From the NCBI GenBank assembly GCA_910579415.1, contig CAJTUY010000004.1, forward strand, positions 29,886 through 75,225: a stretch of DNA of 45,340 nucleotides, in the 5' to 3' direction. The DNA is from an uncultured Clostridia bacterium. Its GTDB lineage: Bacteria > Bacillota > Clostridia > UBA1381. Under the pieces are notes generated by a model. The model was not told the origin of the DNA, ran no database searches, and saw only the letters and a program-made list of their open reading frames with translations. The translations under genes were made by a program, and so were the position numbers. Shown here piece after piece: positions 7,824 through 17,163 of this stretch (its first letter is position 1; each line of letters starts with the position of its first letter).

Positions 7824-7864
7824 TTTAAAACACCTCCTAATATCTTTTAAAAACATCAGAAGCT

Positions 7865-7893
7865 ATTTTAACATAAACTTTTTAATATTGCAA
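7865..7893 (-). promoter_or_regulatory. Promoter of rpmB
   Basis: Minus-strand TTGCAA (7888-7893) and TAAAAT (7865-7870), spacer 17 bp. Confidence 0.65.
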
Positions 7894-7985
7894 GCGTTTT
7901 ATGACTTTTTTGTGAATTTTTTTTAAAAATTATGTTTTTGCACATAACAACATATAAATGTAAAGTAAAAGTTATCTATTTTTTA

Positions 7986-8014
7986 TTGAAAAAATTGCGC
8001 AAATAAGGTATAAT
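7986..8014 (+). promoter_or_regulatory. Promoter of the hprK cluster
   Basis: TTGAAA (7986-7991) and TATAAT (8009-8014) with 17-bp spacing, 45 bp before the hprK start. Confidence 0.75.
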
Positions 8015-8059
8015 ATACAATAGGGTATTTTAGAAATATCGGAAAGGCGGATTTTTTTA

Positions 8060-9004
8060 ATGACAACAGATGAATACAAGATTCCACTCACAAAGATAAT
8101 AGAGGAATTTGAGCTGGAGAGAATTTACGAAACGAACGGTATGGACTCCGTTATGATAGCACGTACCGATGTAAACAGACCCGGACTTCAGATGGTGGGA
8201 TTTTTTGATTATTTCGATAACAGCCGTATTCAGATTATGGGTAAGGTTGAGTTTACTTATCTTGAACAGTTCGGGGCAGATGAAAGAGCGGTAAAAATAG
8301 AAAAACTGTTTTCACAGGGAATTCCCGCGCTTATCATAACTCGCGGCTTGCAGATTTTTCCCGAAATGCTCGAAATGGCGGAAAAATATAATATACCGCT
8401 TCTGAGAAGTGAGAGTGCCACATCTGCGTTTATGAGTGCGCTTATCGCTTATCTTAATGTAGAGCTTGCGCCCAGACGTACGCGTCACGGAGTGCTTGTT
8501 GAGGTTTACGGTGAGGGTATTCTTATAATGGGCGAAAGCGGTGTAGGCAAGAGTGAAACTGCGATTGAGCTTGTAAAGCGCGGTCACCGCCTTGTTGCGG
8601 ACGATGCTGTTGAGATTAAGCGTGTTTCCGACAATACGCTTGTCGGTTCGTCGCCTGAAATTATACGTCATTTTGTTGAGCTTCGCGGTATAGGCATAAT
8701 CGATGTTAAGGAGATTTTCGGTATAGGCGCTGTTAAGGATACGGAAAATATCGATATGATTATTCATCTTGAGCCTTGGGAAGAGGGAAAACAGTATGAC
8801 AGACTCGGTATGGTAGATGAATTTACAAATATTATGGGTATAAACGTACCATCCCTTACTATACCTGTTAAGCTCGGACGAAATCTTGCGGTTATTGTTG
8901 AGGTTGCTTCAATGAATAACCGTCAGAAGCGTATGGGCTATAATGCGGCTGTCGAGCTTAATAACAGATTGATGCACCAGATGGAGAGTCAGTTAAATTT
9001 ATAA
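8060..9004 (+). CDS. hprK: HPr kinase/phosphorylase
   Basis: This 314-residue bifunctional enzyme phosphorylates Ser46 of HPr with ATP or pyrophosphate when glycolytic intermediates are high, and removes it when inorganic phosphate is high. The product, P-Ser-HPr, is the CcpA corepressor for carbon catabolite repression. The N-terminal domain spans residues 1-130. The kinase domain has the conserved RTRHGVLVEVYG segment (His143), Walker A GESGVGKS at 158-165, and the family signature LRGIGIIDV at about 208-216. It leads a plus-strand gene run and is followed 11 bp later by the PHP gene. The HPr-like protein encoded at 387-644 lacks the serine this enzyme needs, so its substrate must be another HPr. 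Confidence 0.95.
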   Translation: MTTDEYKIPLTKIIEEFELERIYETNGMDSVMIARTDVNRPGLQMVGFFDYFDNSRIQIMGKVEFTYLEQFGADERAVKIEKLFSQGIPALIITRGLQIFPEMLEMAEKYNIPLLRSESATSAFMSALIAYLNVELAPRRTRHGVLVEVYGEGILIMGESGVGKSETAIELVKRGHRLVADDAVEIKRVSDNTLVGSSPEIIRHFVELRGIGIIDVKEIFGIGAVKDTENIDMIIHLEPWEEGKQYDRLGMVDEFTNIMGINVPSLTIPVKLGRNLAVIVEVASMNNRQKRMGYNAAVELNNRLMHQMESQLNL

Positions 9005-9015
9005 AGAGGTACAAA

Positions 9016-9747
9016 ATGAATATACTTTTAGACACACATACACATACAATCGCAAGTACGCATGCTTATTCAACAGTGTTGGAAATGGCGGCGCAGGCAA
9101 AGAAAGCGGGTTTGGAGGCAATTGCAATAACCGACCATGCTCCTGCAATTCCCGACGGCGCGCATTCGTGGCACTTTCAGAATTTAAAGGCAGTGCCTCG
9201 TGAAATTGACGGTGTAAAAATTTTATATGGCGCAGAGGTCAATATACTTGACCTTGAGGGTAATATTGACCTTGAAGAAGACGTTTTAAAAAATATGGAT
9301 GTTGTCAATGCAAGTATTCATCGTCCATGTTATAGAGATATTGATGCAGAGGACCACACAAGCGCGTATCTGAACATAGTCAATAATCCTTTTATTGATA
9401 TTATATGCCACAGCGGTTCACCGAAATTTTCATATGATTACGAGCGTGTGATTGAGCTTGCAGGGAAAAATAACAAGCTTATTGAGATAAACAATCACTC
9501 ATTTTTTGTGAGGAAGGCAAGTGTACCTAATTGCAGAAAAATTGCCGAAATATGCAAAGAAAAAGGTGTGGGAATAGTTGTTTCGTCCGATGCGCATATA
9601 TCCTTTGAGCTGGGCGATTACAGTCACGCGCTTAACATGCTTAAGGAAATTGCTTTTCCCGAAAAGCTTATAATGAACAGAAGCTTAAAAGCCTTTGAGG
9701 AATTTATGAAAGATAAAGGCAAGAAATTATTTGCGTGGGGTTACTGA
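9016..9747 (+). CDS. PHP-domain phosphoesterase (YcdX-like)
   Basis: This is a 243-residue protein of the polymerase-and-histidinol-phosphatase family, single-domain YcdX type, which uses a trinuclear metal site to hydrolyse phosphoesters. Metal ligands are visible in DTHTHT (residues 6-11), ITDHAP, the GAEVNI glutamate, SIHRP, ICHSGSP and SSDAH. The substrate is unknown; the family includes histidinol phosphatases and phosphatases of other small molecules. AGAGGT precedes ATG 9016. It sits between hprK and murB, a common neighbour in Clostridia, which suggests a link to the same growth-regulated transcript rather than to histidine synthesis. Confidence 0.85.
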   Translation: MNILLDTHTHTIASTHAYSTVLEMAAQAKKAGLEAIAITDHAPAIPDGAHSWHFQNLKAVPREIDGVKILYGAEVNILDLEGNIDLEEDVLKNMDVVNASIHRPCYRDIDAEDHTSAYLNIVNNPFIDIICHSGSPKFSYDYERVIELAGKNNKLIEINNHSFFVRKASVPNCRKIAEICKEKGVGIVVSSDAHISFELGDYSHALNMLKEIAFPEKLIMNRSLKAFEEFMKDKGKKLFAWGY

Positions 9748-9786
9748 GTTTGAAAAAAATTTTTAAACCGGGTATCGGAGGTATAT

Positions 9787-10686
9787 ATGTTAAATAAAGA
9801 AAAGCTTTTGACTGTAACAGATAACGTACTTTTTGACGAAGATATGAAAAAACACACGAGCTTTCGTATAGGCGGTTCGGCTGACGCGTTTGTATCGCCT
9901 GAAAGCGCGCTGGAAATAGAAAAGATAATTTGTTTCTGCCGTGATACGGACACGCCGTATATAATAATGGGCAATGGTTCCAATATACTTGTAAGTGATA
10001 AAGGAATACGCGGCGTTGTAATTCATATAGGAAGCGGTATGTCGAAATGCCGTATTGAGGATTGTGACGTATATGCGGACGCCGGAATTTTAATGTCATC
10101 TCTTTCAAAAAAGCTGCTGGAGGAAAATCTCGCAGGTTTTGAATTTGCATCGGGAATACCGGGTACACTCGGCGGCGGTATTTTTATGAACGCAGGTGCA
10201 TACGGCGGTGAATTAAAGGACATAATCGAAAGTGTAACCTTTATTTGTCCGGATGGTATGATTAAAACGGAAGCCGCTGAAAATCTTGATTTTTCGTACA
10301 GACACAGTATGTTTCAGCGGGGAGAGTACATAATTCTGTCATGTAAGCTGAAGCTTAAAAAGGGTAATTATGAGGATATAAAAGCTCTGATGTCAGATTA
10401 TAATTCGCGGAGGGCTGAAAAGCAGCCGCTGAACCTGCCGTCGGCAGGAAGCACGTTTAAGCGTCCCGAAGGTTATTTTGCAGGTAAACTTATACAGGAC
10501 GCAGGTCTTATGGGATTTTCAATAGGCGGCGCTCAGGTGAGCGAAAAGCATGCCGGCTTTGTTGTAAACAAGGGCGGCGCAACGGCAAAGGATGTACTTG
10601 ATTTAATAGAACATGTACAAAATACGGTATGGAATAAATTCGGGGTGGATTTGGAACCTGAAGTCAGATTTGCAGGCGAGGAGTAG
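9787..10686 (+). CDS. murB: UDP-N-acetylenolpyruvoylglucosamine reductase MurB
   Basis: MurB is a flavoenzyme that reduces UDP-GlcNAc-enolpyruvate with NADPH to UDP-MurNAc, the step after MurA. The 299-residue length fits type II MurB. FAD-binding segments HTSFRIGGSAD and GNGSNILVSDKG (62-73) are present, followed by ASGIPGTLGGGIFMNAGAYGGE. The proton-donor serine is Ser222 in PSAGSTFKRP, and the C-terminal LEPEVRFAG contains the conserved glutamate. GGAGG lies 8 bp before ATG 9787. It is 7 bp upstream of rapZ and belongs to the hprK-murB-rapZ-yvcK-whiA run. Confidence 0.95.
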   Translation: MLNKEKLLTVTDNVLFDEDMKKHTSFRIGGSADAFVSPESALEIEKIICFCRDTDTPYIIMGNGSNILVSDKGIRGVVIHIGSGMSKCRIEDCDVYADAGILMSSLSKKLLEENLAGFEFASGIPGTLGGGIFMNAGAYGGELKDIIESVTFICPDGMIKTEAAENLDFSYRHSMFQRGEYIILSCKLKLKKGNYEDIKALMSDYNSRRAEKQPLNLPSAGSTFKRPEGYFAGKLIQDAGLMGFSIGGAQVSEKHAGFVVNKGGATAKDVLDLIEHVQNTVWNKFGVDLEPEVRFAGEE

Positions 10687-10693
10687 AAGGTTA

Positions 10694-11551
10694 ATGCAGT
10701 ATACAATTGTAACGGGAATGTCGGGAAGCGGAAAGACAAGAGTAATAAGATATCTTGAGGATATGGGCTATTTTTGTATAGATAATATGCCCCCTGTTCT
10801 GATACCCAAATTTTCTGAAATGCTTTCAAGCGTAAACGGTAATTTTAACAATGTAGCGCTTGTAATAGATATACGTGTAGGCGATATGATAAACGAGCTT
10901 ATCTCACAGATAAAGGAGCTTAAAAATAAGGGTTACGATTGCAGGCTGCTGTACCTTAATGCTGATGATGAAACGCTTGTAAAGCGTTATAAGGAACAAA
11001 GACGTCCGCATCCTCTGGACAATGCAAACGGTCTTTTGGCATCAATTCAGCAGGAACGCGAAATGCTGACGGCTCTTTACAATGCGGCGGATTATGTTAT
11101 TGATACGTCGCGTCTGAGCGCGCAGGATTTATTAAAGGAGCTGAAGGAGCTGTATGCGTCAAAAGACGCTAAGCAAGGGCTTGAAATAAACGTAATGGCA
11201 TTTGGTTTTAAATATGGTATGCCGCTTGATGCAGACCTTGTTTTTGACGTACGCTGTTTTCCAAATCCGTTCTATATTGATGAATTAAAGCATAAAACAG
11301 GTAATGACAAAGATGTACAGGATTATGTTATGAGCTTTAAAACAGCGGTTGAATTTATGGAAAAGCTTCAGGATATGATGGCATTTATGATACCCCTTTA
11401 TATTGAGGAGGGTAAGGTGTCACTCAGTATTGCCATCGGCTGTACGGGCGGTAAGCACAGAAGCGTTACAATGACAAACAGGCTTGCGGACTATCTTAAA
11501 ACGTTGGATTACAGCGTAAATGTAACATATCGGGACATCGGACGTGAATAG
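10694..11551 (+). CDS. rapZ: RNase adapter protein RapZ / nucleotide-binding protein YvcJ
   Basis: This 285-residue P-loop protein has Walker A GMSGSGKT at residues 8-15, a Walker B-like VALVIDIRVGD, and the conserved C-terminal domain with GCTGGKHRSV. In enterobacteria RapZ binds UDP-GlcN/GlcNAc-related metabolites and directs RNase E to the glmZ sRNA; in Firmicutes YvcJ hydrolyses GTP and affects competence, and its RNA role is less certain. ATG 10694 is chosen because the P-loop always lies a few residues from the N-terminus, and the longer frame overlaps murB. It starts 7 bp after murB and precedes yvcK, the universal rapZ-yvcK-whiA order. Confidence 0.93.
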   Translation: MQYTIVTGMSGSGKTRVIRYLEDMGYFCIDNMPPVLIPKFSEMLSSVNGNFNNVALVIDIRVGDMINELISQIKELKNKGYDCRLLYLNADDETLVKRYKEQRRPHPLDNANGLLASIQQEREMLTALYNAADYVIDTSRLSAQDLLKELKELYASKDAKQGLEINVMAFGFKYGMPLDADLVFDVRCFPNPFYIDELKHKTGNDKDVQDYVMSFKTAVEFMEKLQDMMAFMIPLYIEEGKVSLSIAIGCTGGKHRSVTMTNRLADYLKTLDYSVNVTYRDIGRE

Positions 11552-11594
11552 GCGGACATTTAGCGTTTGCTGAACTTTGAAAGGAATTTCTATT

Positions 11595-12557
11595 ATGGAT
11601 ACAGACACACGGGTTGTAGCCATAGGCGGCGGAACAGGACTTTCCACTATGCTTAAAGGCTTGAAATTACATACTCACAATATAACGGCGGTTGTGACTG
11701 TCGCGGATGACGGCGGCTCGTCGGGAATGTTAAGAAATGATTTGGGAATGCTTGCTCCGGGCGATGTGCGCAACTGTGTATCGGCGCTTGCAGAGGTTGA
11801 CCCTGTTCTGGGCGAATTGTTAAATTTTCGTTTTAAGGAAGGCGGCTTAAAAGGTCACAGTCTGGGCAATCTGTTTCTTGCCGCATTGAATGAAACCTCG
11901 TCAAGCTTTGATGAAGCGGTAAAAAAATTCAGCCGTCTGGCAGGTATCATAGGCGCGGTTTTTCCTGTTACCAATGAGGCGGTAACCCTGAGCGCGCTGC
12001 TCAATAACGGTACGCTGATAAACGGTGAATCGCATATAGGAATACACCGCGACGGGATTAACAGCGGTATTGACATGGTCATGCTTAATCCCGAAAAACC
12101 GAAGGCGGTTGACGGTGTAATTCGGGCAATCAGTCAGGCAGATATTATTGTTTTGGGTCCGGGAAGTCTTTATACAAGTATTATACCCAATCTGCTTGTG
12201 GACGGTGTGTCAGATGCAATCAGAGAAAGCCGCGCGGTTAAGATTTATGTATGCAATATAATGAGTCAGGCAGGTGAAACGGAGGGTTACAGCGCGTATG
12301 ATCATTTATCGGCAATAGAGCGTCATTCATACGAGGGAATTGCCGATATTGTAATTACTAACAACGCGCCGATACCCGACGGTCTGAAGGATAAATATGC
12401 GCTTGAATACGCGCACGAGGTAATTATTGACGAAGATAAAATATTAAAGCGCGCAAAGCTTGTTCAGGGTAATCTGCTGCTTGTAAGAAATGACAGGATA
12501 CGTCATAATTTCAGCCGCCTGGCAAGAACGATAATTTCTTTAAAAAACCTGTCTTAA
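11595..12557 (+). CDS. yvcK: Gluconeogenesis factor YvcK (CofD-like)
   Basis: This 320-residue protein of the CofD/YvcK fold carries GGGTGLS at residues 11-17 and TVADDGGSSG soon after. It also has PGDVRNC and LGPGSLYTSIIPNLLV, all typical of the family. YvcK binds UDP-sugars such as UDP-GlcNAc and is needed for correct cell shape and PBP1 placement during growth on gluconeogenic carbon sources. ATG 11595 is preferred over TTG 11577 because AAAGGAA (11580-11586) is at the right distance. It is sandwiched between rapZ and whiA. Confidence 0.93.
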   Translation: MDTDTRVVAIGGGTGLSTMLKGLKLHTHNITAVVTVADDGGSSGMLRNDLGMLAPGDVRNCVSALAEVDPVLGELLNFRFKEGGLKGHSLGNLFLAALNETSSSFDEAVKKFSRLAGIIGAVFPVTNEAVTLSALLNNGTLINGESHIGIHRDGINSGIDMVMLNPEKPKAVDGVIRAISQADIIVLGPGSLYTSIIPNLLVDGVSDAIRESRAVKIYVCNIMSQAGETEGYSAYDHLSAIERHSYEGIADIVITNNAPIPDGLKDKYALEYAHEVIIDEDKILKRAKLVQGNLLLVRNDRIRHNFSRLARTIISLKNLS

Positions 12558-12581
12558 AATATTGGAAGGGACTGTACAAAG

Positions 12582-13439
12582 GTGTCATTTTCATCAGAGA
12601 TAAAAGAAAAGCTGTGCCGGACGGTATATGAATGTCCGAGCTGCGCCATGAATGAAACGGCAGGTGCGCTTGCATTTGGTGGTATTGTCAGCGAAAGCAG
12701 AATAAGCTTTAGGGCGGAGAATAAATGCGTTATAAACCGGGTTAAGCAATCTATTTTTGAAGCCTTCGGTATTGACGCGGAAATTAAATCTATGCCGAAG
12801 CTTGAAAGACTTAATATAGAGGACAGATATAAAACTGAAAATATAATCGGCGGTATATCTCTTTGCAGTGATATACCGTTTTTATGCTGCCGCGCGGCTT
12901 TTGTAAGAGGCGCGTTTCTGGGCGGCGGCAGCGTTACAGACCCAAACAAGGGTTATCACATGGAATTTAACACGCGTGATGAAAAAGCTGCCGGGCTTCT
13001 TTGTAAAATCCTGAAAACAGATAATTTTTCTTCAAAAATTACTAACCGTAAGGGTAATTATGTTGTGTATATTAAGGGAAGCGAAGAAATTGCGGATATT
13101 CTGGGGTATATGGGAGCGCCGCAGGGTGCGCTGGAGCTTTTCAGCATACAGGTTGAGCGTGAAATGCGGAATGATATAAACAGACGCGTCAATTGTGAAA
13201 ACGCCAATACAAATAAATCGGCGCGTGCTTCGTCAAAGCATTTGTTTGCGATAAAGAAAATACGCGCATCGGGGGAAATGAAAAAACTGCCTGAGGTTCT
13301 GAGAGAAATAGCCGAGCTTCGAGAGGAATATCCGGAAGATAGTCTTAAGGAACTGGGTGAAAAGACTAATCCTCCGATAGGTAAATCGGGAGTTAACCAC
13401 AGACTCAACAGGATTTTGGAAATAGCTGATAATATTTAA
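12582..13439 (+). CDS. whiA: DNA-binding protein WhiA
   Basis: This 285-residue protein has an N-terminal domain related to LAGLIDADG homing endonucleases (RGAFLGGGSVTDP around residues 110-122, without catalytic function in this family) and a C-terminal helix-turn-helix (LKELGEKTNPPIGKSGVNHRLNRI). WhiA controls sporulation septation in Streptomyces and affects chromosome segregation and cell division in Bacillus. The start is GTG 12582 with GGAAGGG upstream. In many Firmicutes a gene for HPr or Crh follows whiA; here there is only a short palindromic repeat and then dnaE. Confidence 0.93.
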   Translation: MSFSSEIKEKLCRTVYECPSCAMNETAGALAFGGIVSESRISFRAENKCVINRVKQSIFEAFGIDAEIKSMPKLERLNIEDRYKTENIIGGISLCSDIPFLCCRAAFVRGAFLGGGSVTDPNKGYHMEFNTRDEKAAGLLCKILKTDNFSSKITNRKGNYVVYIKGSEEIADILGYMGAPQGALELFSIQVEREMRNDINRRVNCENANTNKSARASSKHLFAIKKIRASGEMKKLPEVLREIAELREEYPEDSLKELGEKTNPPIGKSGVNHRLNRILEIADNI

Positions 13440-13440
13440 A

Positions 13441-13545
13441 CCAATTTCAAAAATTCGTCAAGACAAGGCAAACTAGGCGGCGATGTATTGTGATACCTAA
13501 AACGTTGTTTAACGCAGTATTTGGCGGAATTGTGAAAGAATTATA
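13441..13545. repeat. Imperfect palindromic intergenic element between whiA and dnaE
   Basis: The 118-bp gap holds a low-grade palindrome. The left end TTCAAAAATTCGTCAA (13446-13461) is close to the reverse complement of the right end TTGGCGGAATTGTGAA (13520-13535), and the centre GTAT-TGTG-ATAC (13485-13496) can fold. There is no open reading frame or clear T run. This organisation is typical of dispersed REP-like or MITE-like intergenic repeats, but only one copy lies in the window, so repetition is not shown. Confidence 0.4.
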
Positions 13546-13557
13546 GGAGTGAACAAT

Positions 13558-16500
13558 ATGGATTTTTGTCATTTACACACTCATACGGAGTACAGCCTGC
13601 TTGACGGTGAAGCGAACATCAAAAAGCTTATTTCACGCGTAAAAGAGCTTGGAATGACTTCATGCGCAATTACCGATCACGGCTCAATGTATGGCGTAGT
13701 CGATTTTTACCGGGAGGCTAAGGCTCAGGGTATACATCCGGTAATAGGCTGTGAGGTATATATGGCTCCGAGAAGCCGTTTTGAAAAAGTGCATGACATC
13801 GACAATAAGACAAGCCATTTAATTCTTCTTGCCGAAAATCAGACAGGCTATAAAAACCTTATAAAAATGGTTTCAAGCGGATATATTGACGGCTTTTATT
13901 ATAAGCCGAGAATAGATTTTGAGCTGCTGCGGGAAAACAGCGAGGGTATTATTGCGCTGTCGGCATGTCTGGCAGGCGAGGTGCCTAAGGCTATCCTGAG
14001 CGGCAATTACGACAGAGCAAAGGAAATTGTCGAAAAATATGTTGAAGTGCTTGGCAAGGATAATTATTTCCTTGAAATACAGGACCACAGTATAGCTGAA
14101 CAAAAACGGATAATACCTGAGATAATAAAGCTTGGTCAGGAAACAGGCATAGGAATTGTCGCGACTAACGATATACATTACCTCAAAAAAGAGGACGCTA
14201 AATATCAGGACGTTCTGATGTGTATTCAGATGGAAAAAACCGTTGACGACCCTGACAGAATGAAATTTGAAACGGAGGAATTTTATATAAAATCGCCTGA
14301 GGAAATGGCGGACTTGTTTGAGTATATCCCCGAAGCGCTGGAAAATACCGTTAAGATTGCGCGCAGGTGTAATGTGGATTTTGATTTTGAAACAAGACAT
14401 CTTCCTTCATATGCCGTACCTGACGGTCAGGACGCGTTTGAGTATTTGACAAAGCTTTGTAAAGAGGGACTGGAAAAACGTTATTCGCCTGTTCCCGACG
14501 AGCTTCGCGAACGTCTTCAGTATGAGCTTGACGTTATAAAAAATATGGGTTTTGTCGATTATTTTCTGATTGTGTGGGACTTTATCCACTTCGCTAAAAA
14601 CAACGGAGTAACCGTAGGACCGGGACGAGGAAGCGCGGCAGGCAGTATCGTTTCCTATGCGCTCGGAATAACTACGGTTGACCCTATAAAATACGGACTT
14701 ATTTTTGAGCGGTTTTTAAATCCCGAGCGAGTAAGTATGCCGGATATTGATATTGATTTTGCGCCCGAAGGACGTCAGAAGGTTATAGATTATGTTGTAG
14801 AAAAATACGGCGAAGGTCAGGTGGCGCAGATAATTACCTTCGGTACAATGAAGGCAAAGCTTGCAATACGCGATGTGGGACGCGCCCTTAATATCCCGTA
14901 TGCTGAGGTTGACAGGGTTGCAAAGCTTGTGCCGTTTGACCTTAAAATGACAATAGAGAAAGCGATTGATATAAGCACGGAGCTTAAAACGCTTTATGAA
15001 AACGACCCTAAAATAAAGGAGCTTCTCGATACTTCAATGGCGCTTGAAGGGCTTCCGCGTCATGCGTCAACGCATGCGGCAGGCGTTGTTATAACGAGCG
15101 AGCCTATTGTGAATTATGTGCCGCTTCAGCTTAATGCCGATAATTTTATAACAACGCAGTTTACAAAGGACACAGTGGAAAATCTCGGACTGCTGAAAAT
15201 GGACTTTTTAGGGCTTAGAAACCTTACGGTAATTGAAAATGCAGTTAAAATAATAAAGAAAACGCGCGGCATTGACCTTGATATTGATAATATTGATTAT
15301 AACAGTCCGGAGGTTTATGAGCTTATTTCTTCGGGTAATACTGACGGCGTGTTTCAGCTTGAAAGCGCGGGTATGCAGTCATTTATGCAGGAATTAAAGC
15401 CTGACAGTCTTGAGGATGTTATAGCAGGTATCGCGCTTTACCGTCCGGGACCGATGGAACAAATTCCGCGTTACATCAAAAGTAAAAAAAATCCTGAAAC
15501 AATAAAATATAAGCATCCGCTTTTAAAGGATATTCTGGACGTAACCTACGGCTGTATGGTATATCAGGAGCAGGTTTTGGAGATTGTGCGTCTTCTTGCC
15601 GGATATTCACTCGGAAAAGCTGACCAGATGCGCCGTACGATAAGTAAGAAAAAAGCAGACCAAATGGTAATTGAGCGTAAAAATTTTATCTATGGAAGCG
15701 ATGACGGTGAAATTCCGGGTTGTATTAAAAACGGAATAGACGAAGCGACTGCTGTTTCAATTTTTGATGAAATAAACGATTTCGCAAATTATGCGTTTAA
15801 CAAGTCGCATGCGGCGGCATATGCTTTTGTAACATATCAGACTGCGTACTTAAAGACATTTTATCCTGTTGAATATATGGCTTCGCTTATTTCAAGCATT
15901 GACTATTTGGATAAAATAAATCATTATATAGCAAACTGTAAGGATATGAATATCGACCGTCTGCCTCCTGATGTGAATAAAAGTGAGGACACATTTACGG
16001 TTGAAAACGGTGCAATACGTTTTGGACTTTCGGCAGTTAAAAATGTGGGACGTGCTATGATAGTAAATCTTGTTGCCGAGCGTAATGCAAACGGTGAATT
16101 TAAGAGCTTTTCCGATTTTATCGAGCGAATGACGGGACGCGATATTAACAAGCGTGCTGTCGAGGGTCTTATTTCCTGCGGCGCGTTTGACTCAATGGGA
16201 ATTAAACGTTCACAGCTTATCGCTGTATATGAACGGGCAATTGAAGGTGAGGCAAGGTCTGCGCGTGACAATGTGGCAGGACAAATGTCATTATTCGATA
16301 CGGCTGAGGAGGAAACGGAAATGGAGTTTCCCGACATTCCCGAATTTGACCGCAAAACGCTTCTGAAAATGGAAAAACAGTCAACAGGTCTTTATTTTTC
16401 CGGTCACCCGATGGAGGAATATGAGGATAAAATCAAAAAACTTACAAAGTATAATATAAGCGACATTCTTACAAGCGTTCACCGTGACGAGGACGGCAAC

Positions 16501-17025
16501 TATCATGCGGTTGACGGTAAAATCAAAGATGGAGATATGCTGGTAATCTGCGGAGCGATTGCATCAAGAAAAAATAAAACAACGCGCCAGAATGCGCAGA
16601 TGGCGTTTTTGAATTTGGAGGATATATACGGTTCTGTCGAGTGTATAGTATTTCCTAAGGTACTTTCGGAATATTCGCCTGTTTTGCAGGAAGACAGTCT
16701 TGTCGCAGTATCATGCAGGCTGTCGGTACGCGAGGACGAGGAACCGAAGCTTCTGATGCAGACGGTTTTGCCGCTTGATGAGGCGCTGTCGGCTAAGAAG
16801 GATATAAAACGTCTGTATATTCAGCTTGAAACGCGCAGCAGCGATATACTGAAGGAAGTCGAGGAGGCGCTTATGCCGTATCAGGGCGATATGGAGGTAC
16901 GGCTGTTCTTTAAGGACACAAAAAAAATGGCGGCAGTACCGCGCAGACTGTATTTTAACGGCACTGAAAATGCGCTTTTCGATTTAAAGAGTATATTCGG
17001 TGACGACAATGTCGTAATCAAATAG
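13558..17025 (+). CDS. dnaE: DNA polymerase III subunit alpha (DnaE)
   Basis: This is the C-family DNA polymerase of 1155 residues, the DnaE type rather than PolC since the PHP domain is N-terminal and there is no exonuclease insert. HLHTHTEYSLLDG opens the PHP domain. The catalytic aspartates lie in PDIDIDF (Asp396, Asp398, Asp400) and KMDFLGLRNL. GRGSAAGS and the fingers segment YRPGPMEQIPRYI are present, and an OB-fold of the nucleic-acid-binding type covers roughly residues 995-1060. In Firmicutes DnaE usually extends RNA primers before PolC takes over. ATG 13558 is preferred over GTG 13549 because AGGAG occupies 13545-13549. Confidence 0.95.
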   Translation: MDFCHLHTHTEYSLLDGEANIKKLISRVKELGMTSCAITDHGSMYGVVDFYREAKAQGIHPVIGCEVYMAPRSRFEKVHDIDNKTSHLILLAENQTGYKNLIKMVSSGYIDGFYYKPRIDFELLRENSEGIIALSACLAGEVPKAILSGNYDRAKEIVEKYVEVLGKDNYFLEIQDHSIAEQKRIIPEIIKLGQETGIGIVATNDIHYLKKEDAKYQDVLMCIQMEKTVDDPDRMKFETEEFYIKSPEEMADLFEYIPEALENTVKIARRCNVDFDFETRHLPSYAVPDGQDAFEYLTKLCKEGLEKRYSPVPDELRERLQYELDVIKNMGFVDYFLIVWDFIHFAKNNGVTVGPGRGSAAGSIVSYALGITTVDPIKYGLIFERFLNPERVSMPDIDIDFAPEGRQKVIDYVVEKYGEGQVAQIITFGTMKAKLAIRDVGRALNIPYAEVDRVAKLVPFDLKMTIEKAIDISTELKTLYENDPKIKELLDTSMALEGLPRHASTHAAGVVITSEPIVNYVPLQLNADNFITTQFTKDTVENLGLLKMDFLGLRNLTVIENAVKIIKKTRGIDLDIDNIDYNSPEVYELISSGNTDGVFQLESAGMQSFMQELKPDSLEDVIAGIALYRPGPMEQIPRYIKSKKNPETIKYKHPLLKDILDVTYGCMVYQEQVLEIVRLLAGYSLGKADQMRRTISKKKADQMVIERKNFIYGSDDGEIPGCIKNGIDEATAVSIFDEINDFANYAFNKSHAAAYAFVTYQTAYLKTFYPVEYMASLISSIDYLDKINHYIANCKDMNIDRLPPDVNKSEDTFTVENGAIRFGLSAVKNVGRAMIVNLVAERNANGEFKSFSDFIERMTGRDINKRAVEGLISCGAFDSMGIKRSQLIAVYERAIEGEARSARDNVAGQMSLFDTAEEETEMEFPDIPEFDRKTLLKMEKQSTGLYFSGHPMEEYEDKIKKLTKYNISDILTSVHRDEDGNYHAVDGKIKDGDMLVICGAIASRKNKTTRQNAQMAFLNLEDIYGSVECIVFPKVLSEYSPVLQEDSLVAVSCRLSVREDEEPKLLMQTVLPLDEALSAKKDIKRLYIQLETRSSDILKEVEEALMPYQGDMEVRLFFKDTKKMAAVPRRLYFNGTENALFDLKSIFGDDNVVIK

Positions 17026-17087
17026 TAAAAATGACCAAAATAATAGTAGTGCAGGGTGAATATTTTAATGTATTTACTCTTGAAATA

Positions 17088-17116
17088 TTGACAGAAATGC
17101 TATATTATATTATATA
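17088..17116 (+). promoter_or_regulatory. Promoter and short hairpin leader of mtrB
   Basis: TTGACA (17088-17093) is perfect; the -10 region is an AT run, best read as TATATA at 17111-17116 with a 17-bp spacer. The leader contains a small hairpin TGTCC/GGACA at about 17132-17150, directly before the ribosome site GAAAGGGA. Confidence 0.6.
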
Positions 17117-17163
17117 TGCGATATTTTTGTTTGTCCGGGTTTTGAGGACAGAAAGGGAAAAAT

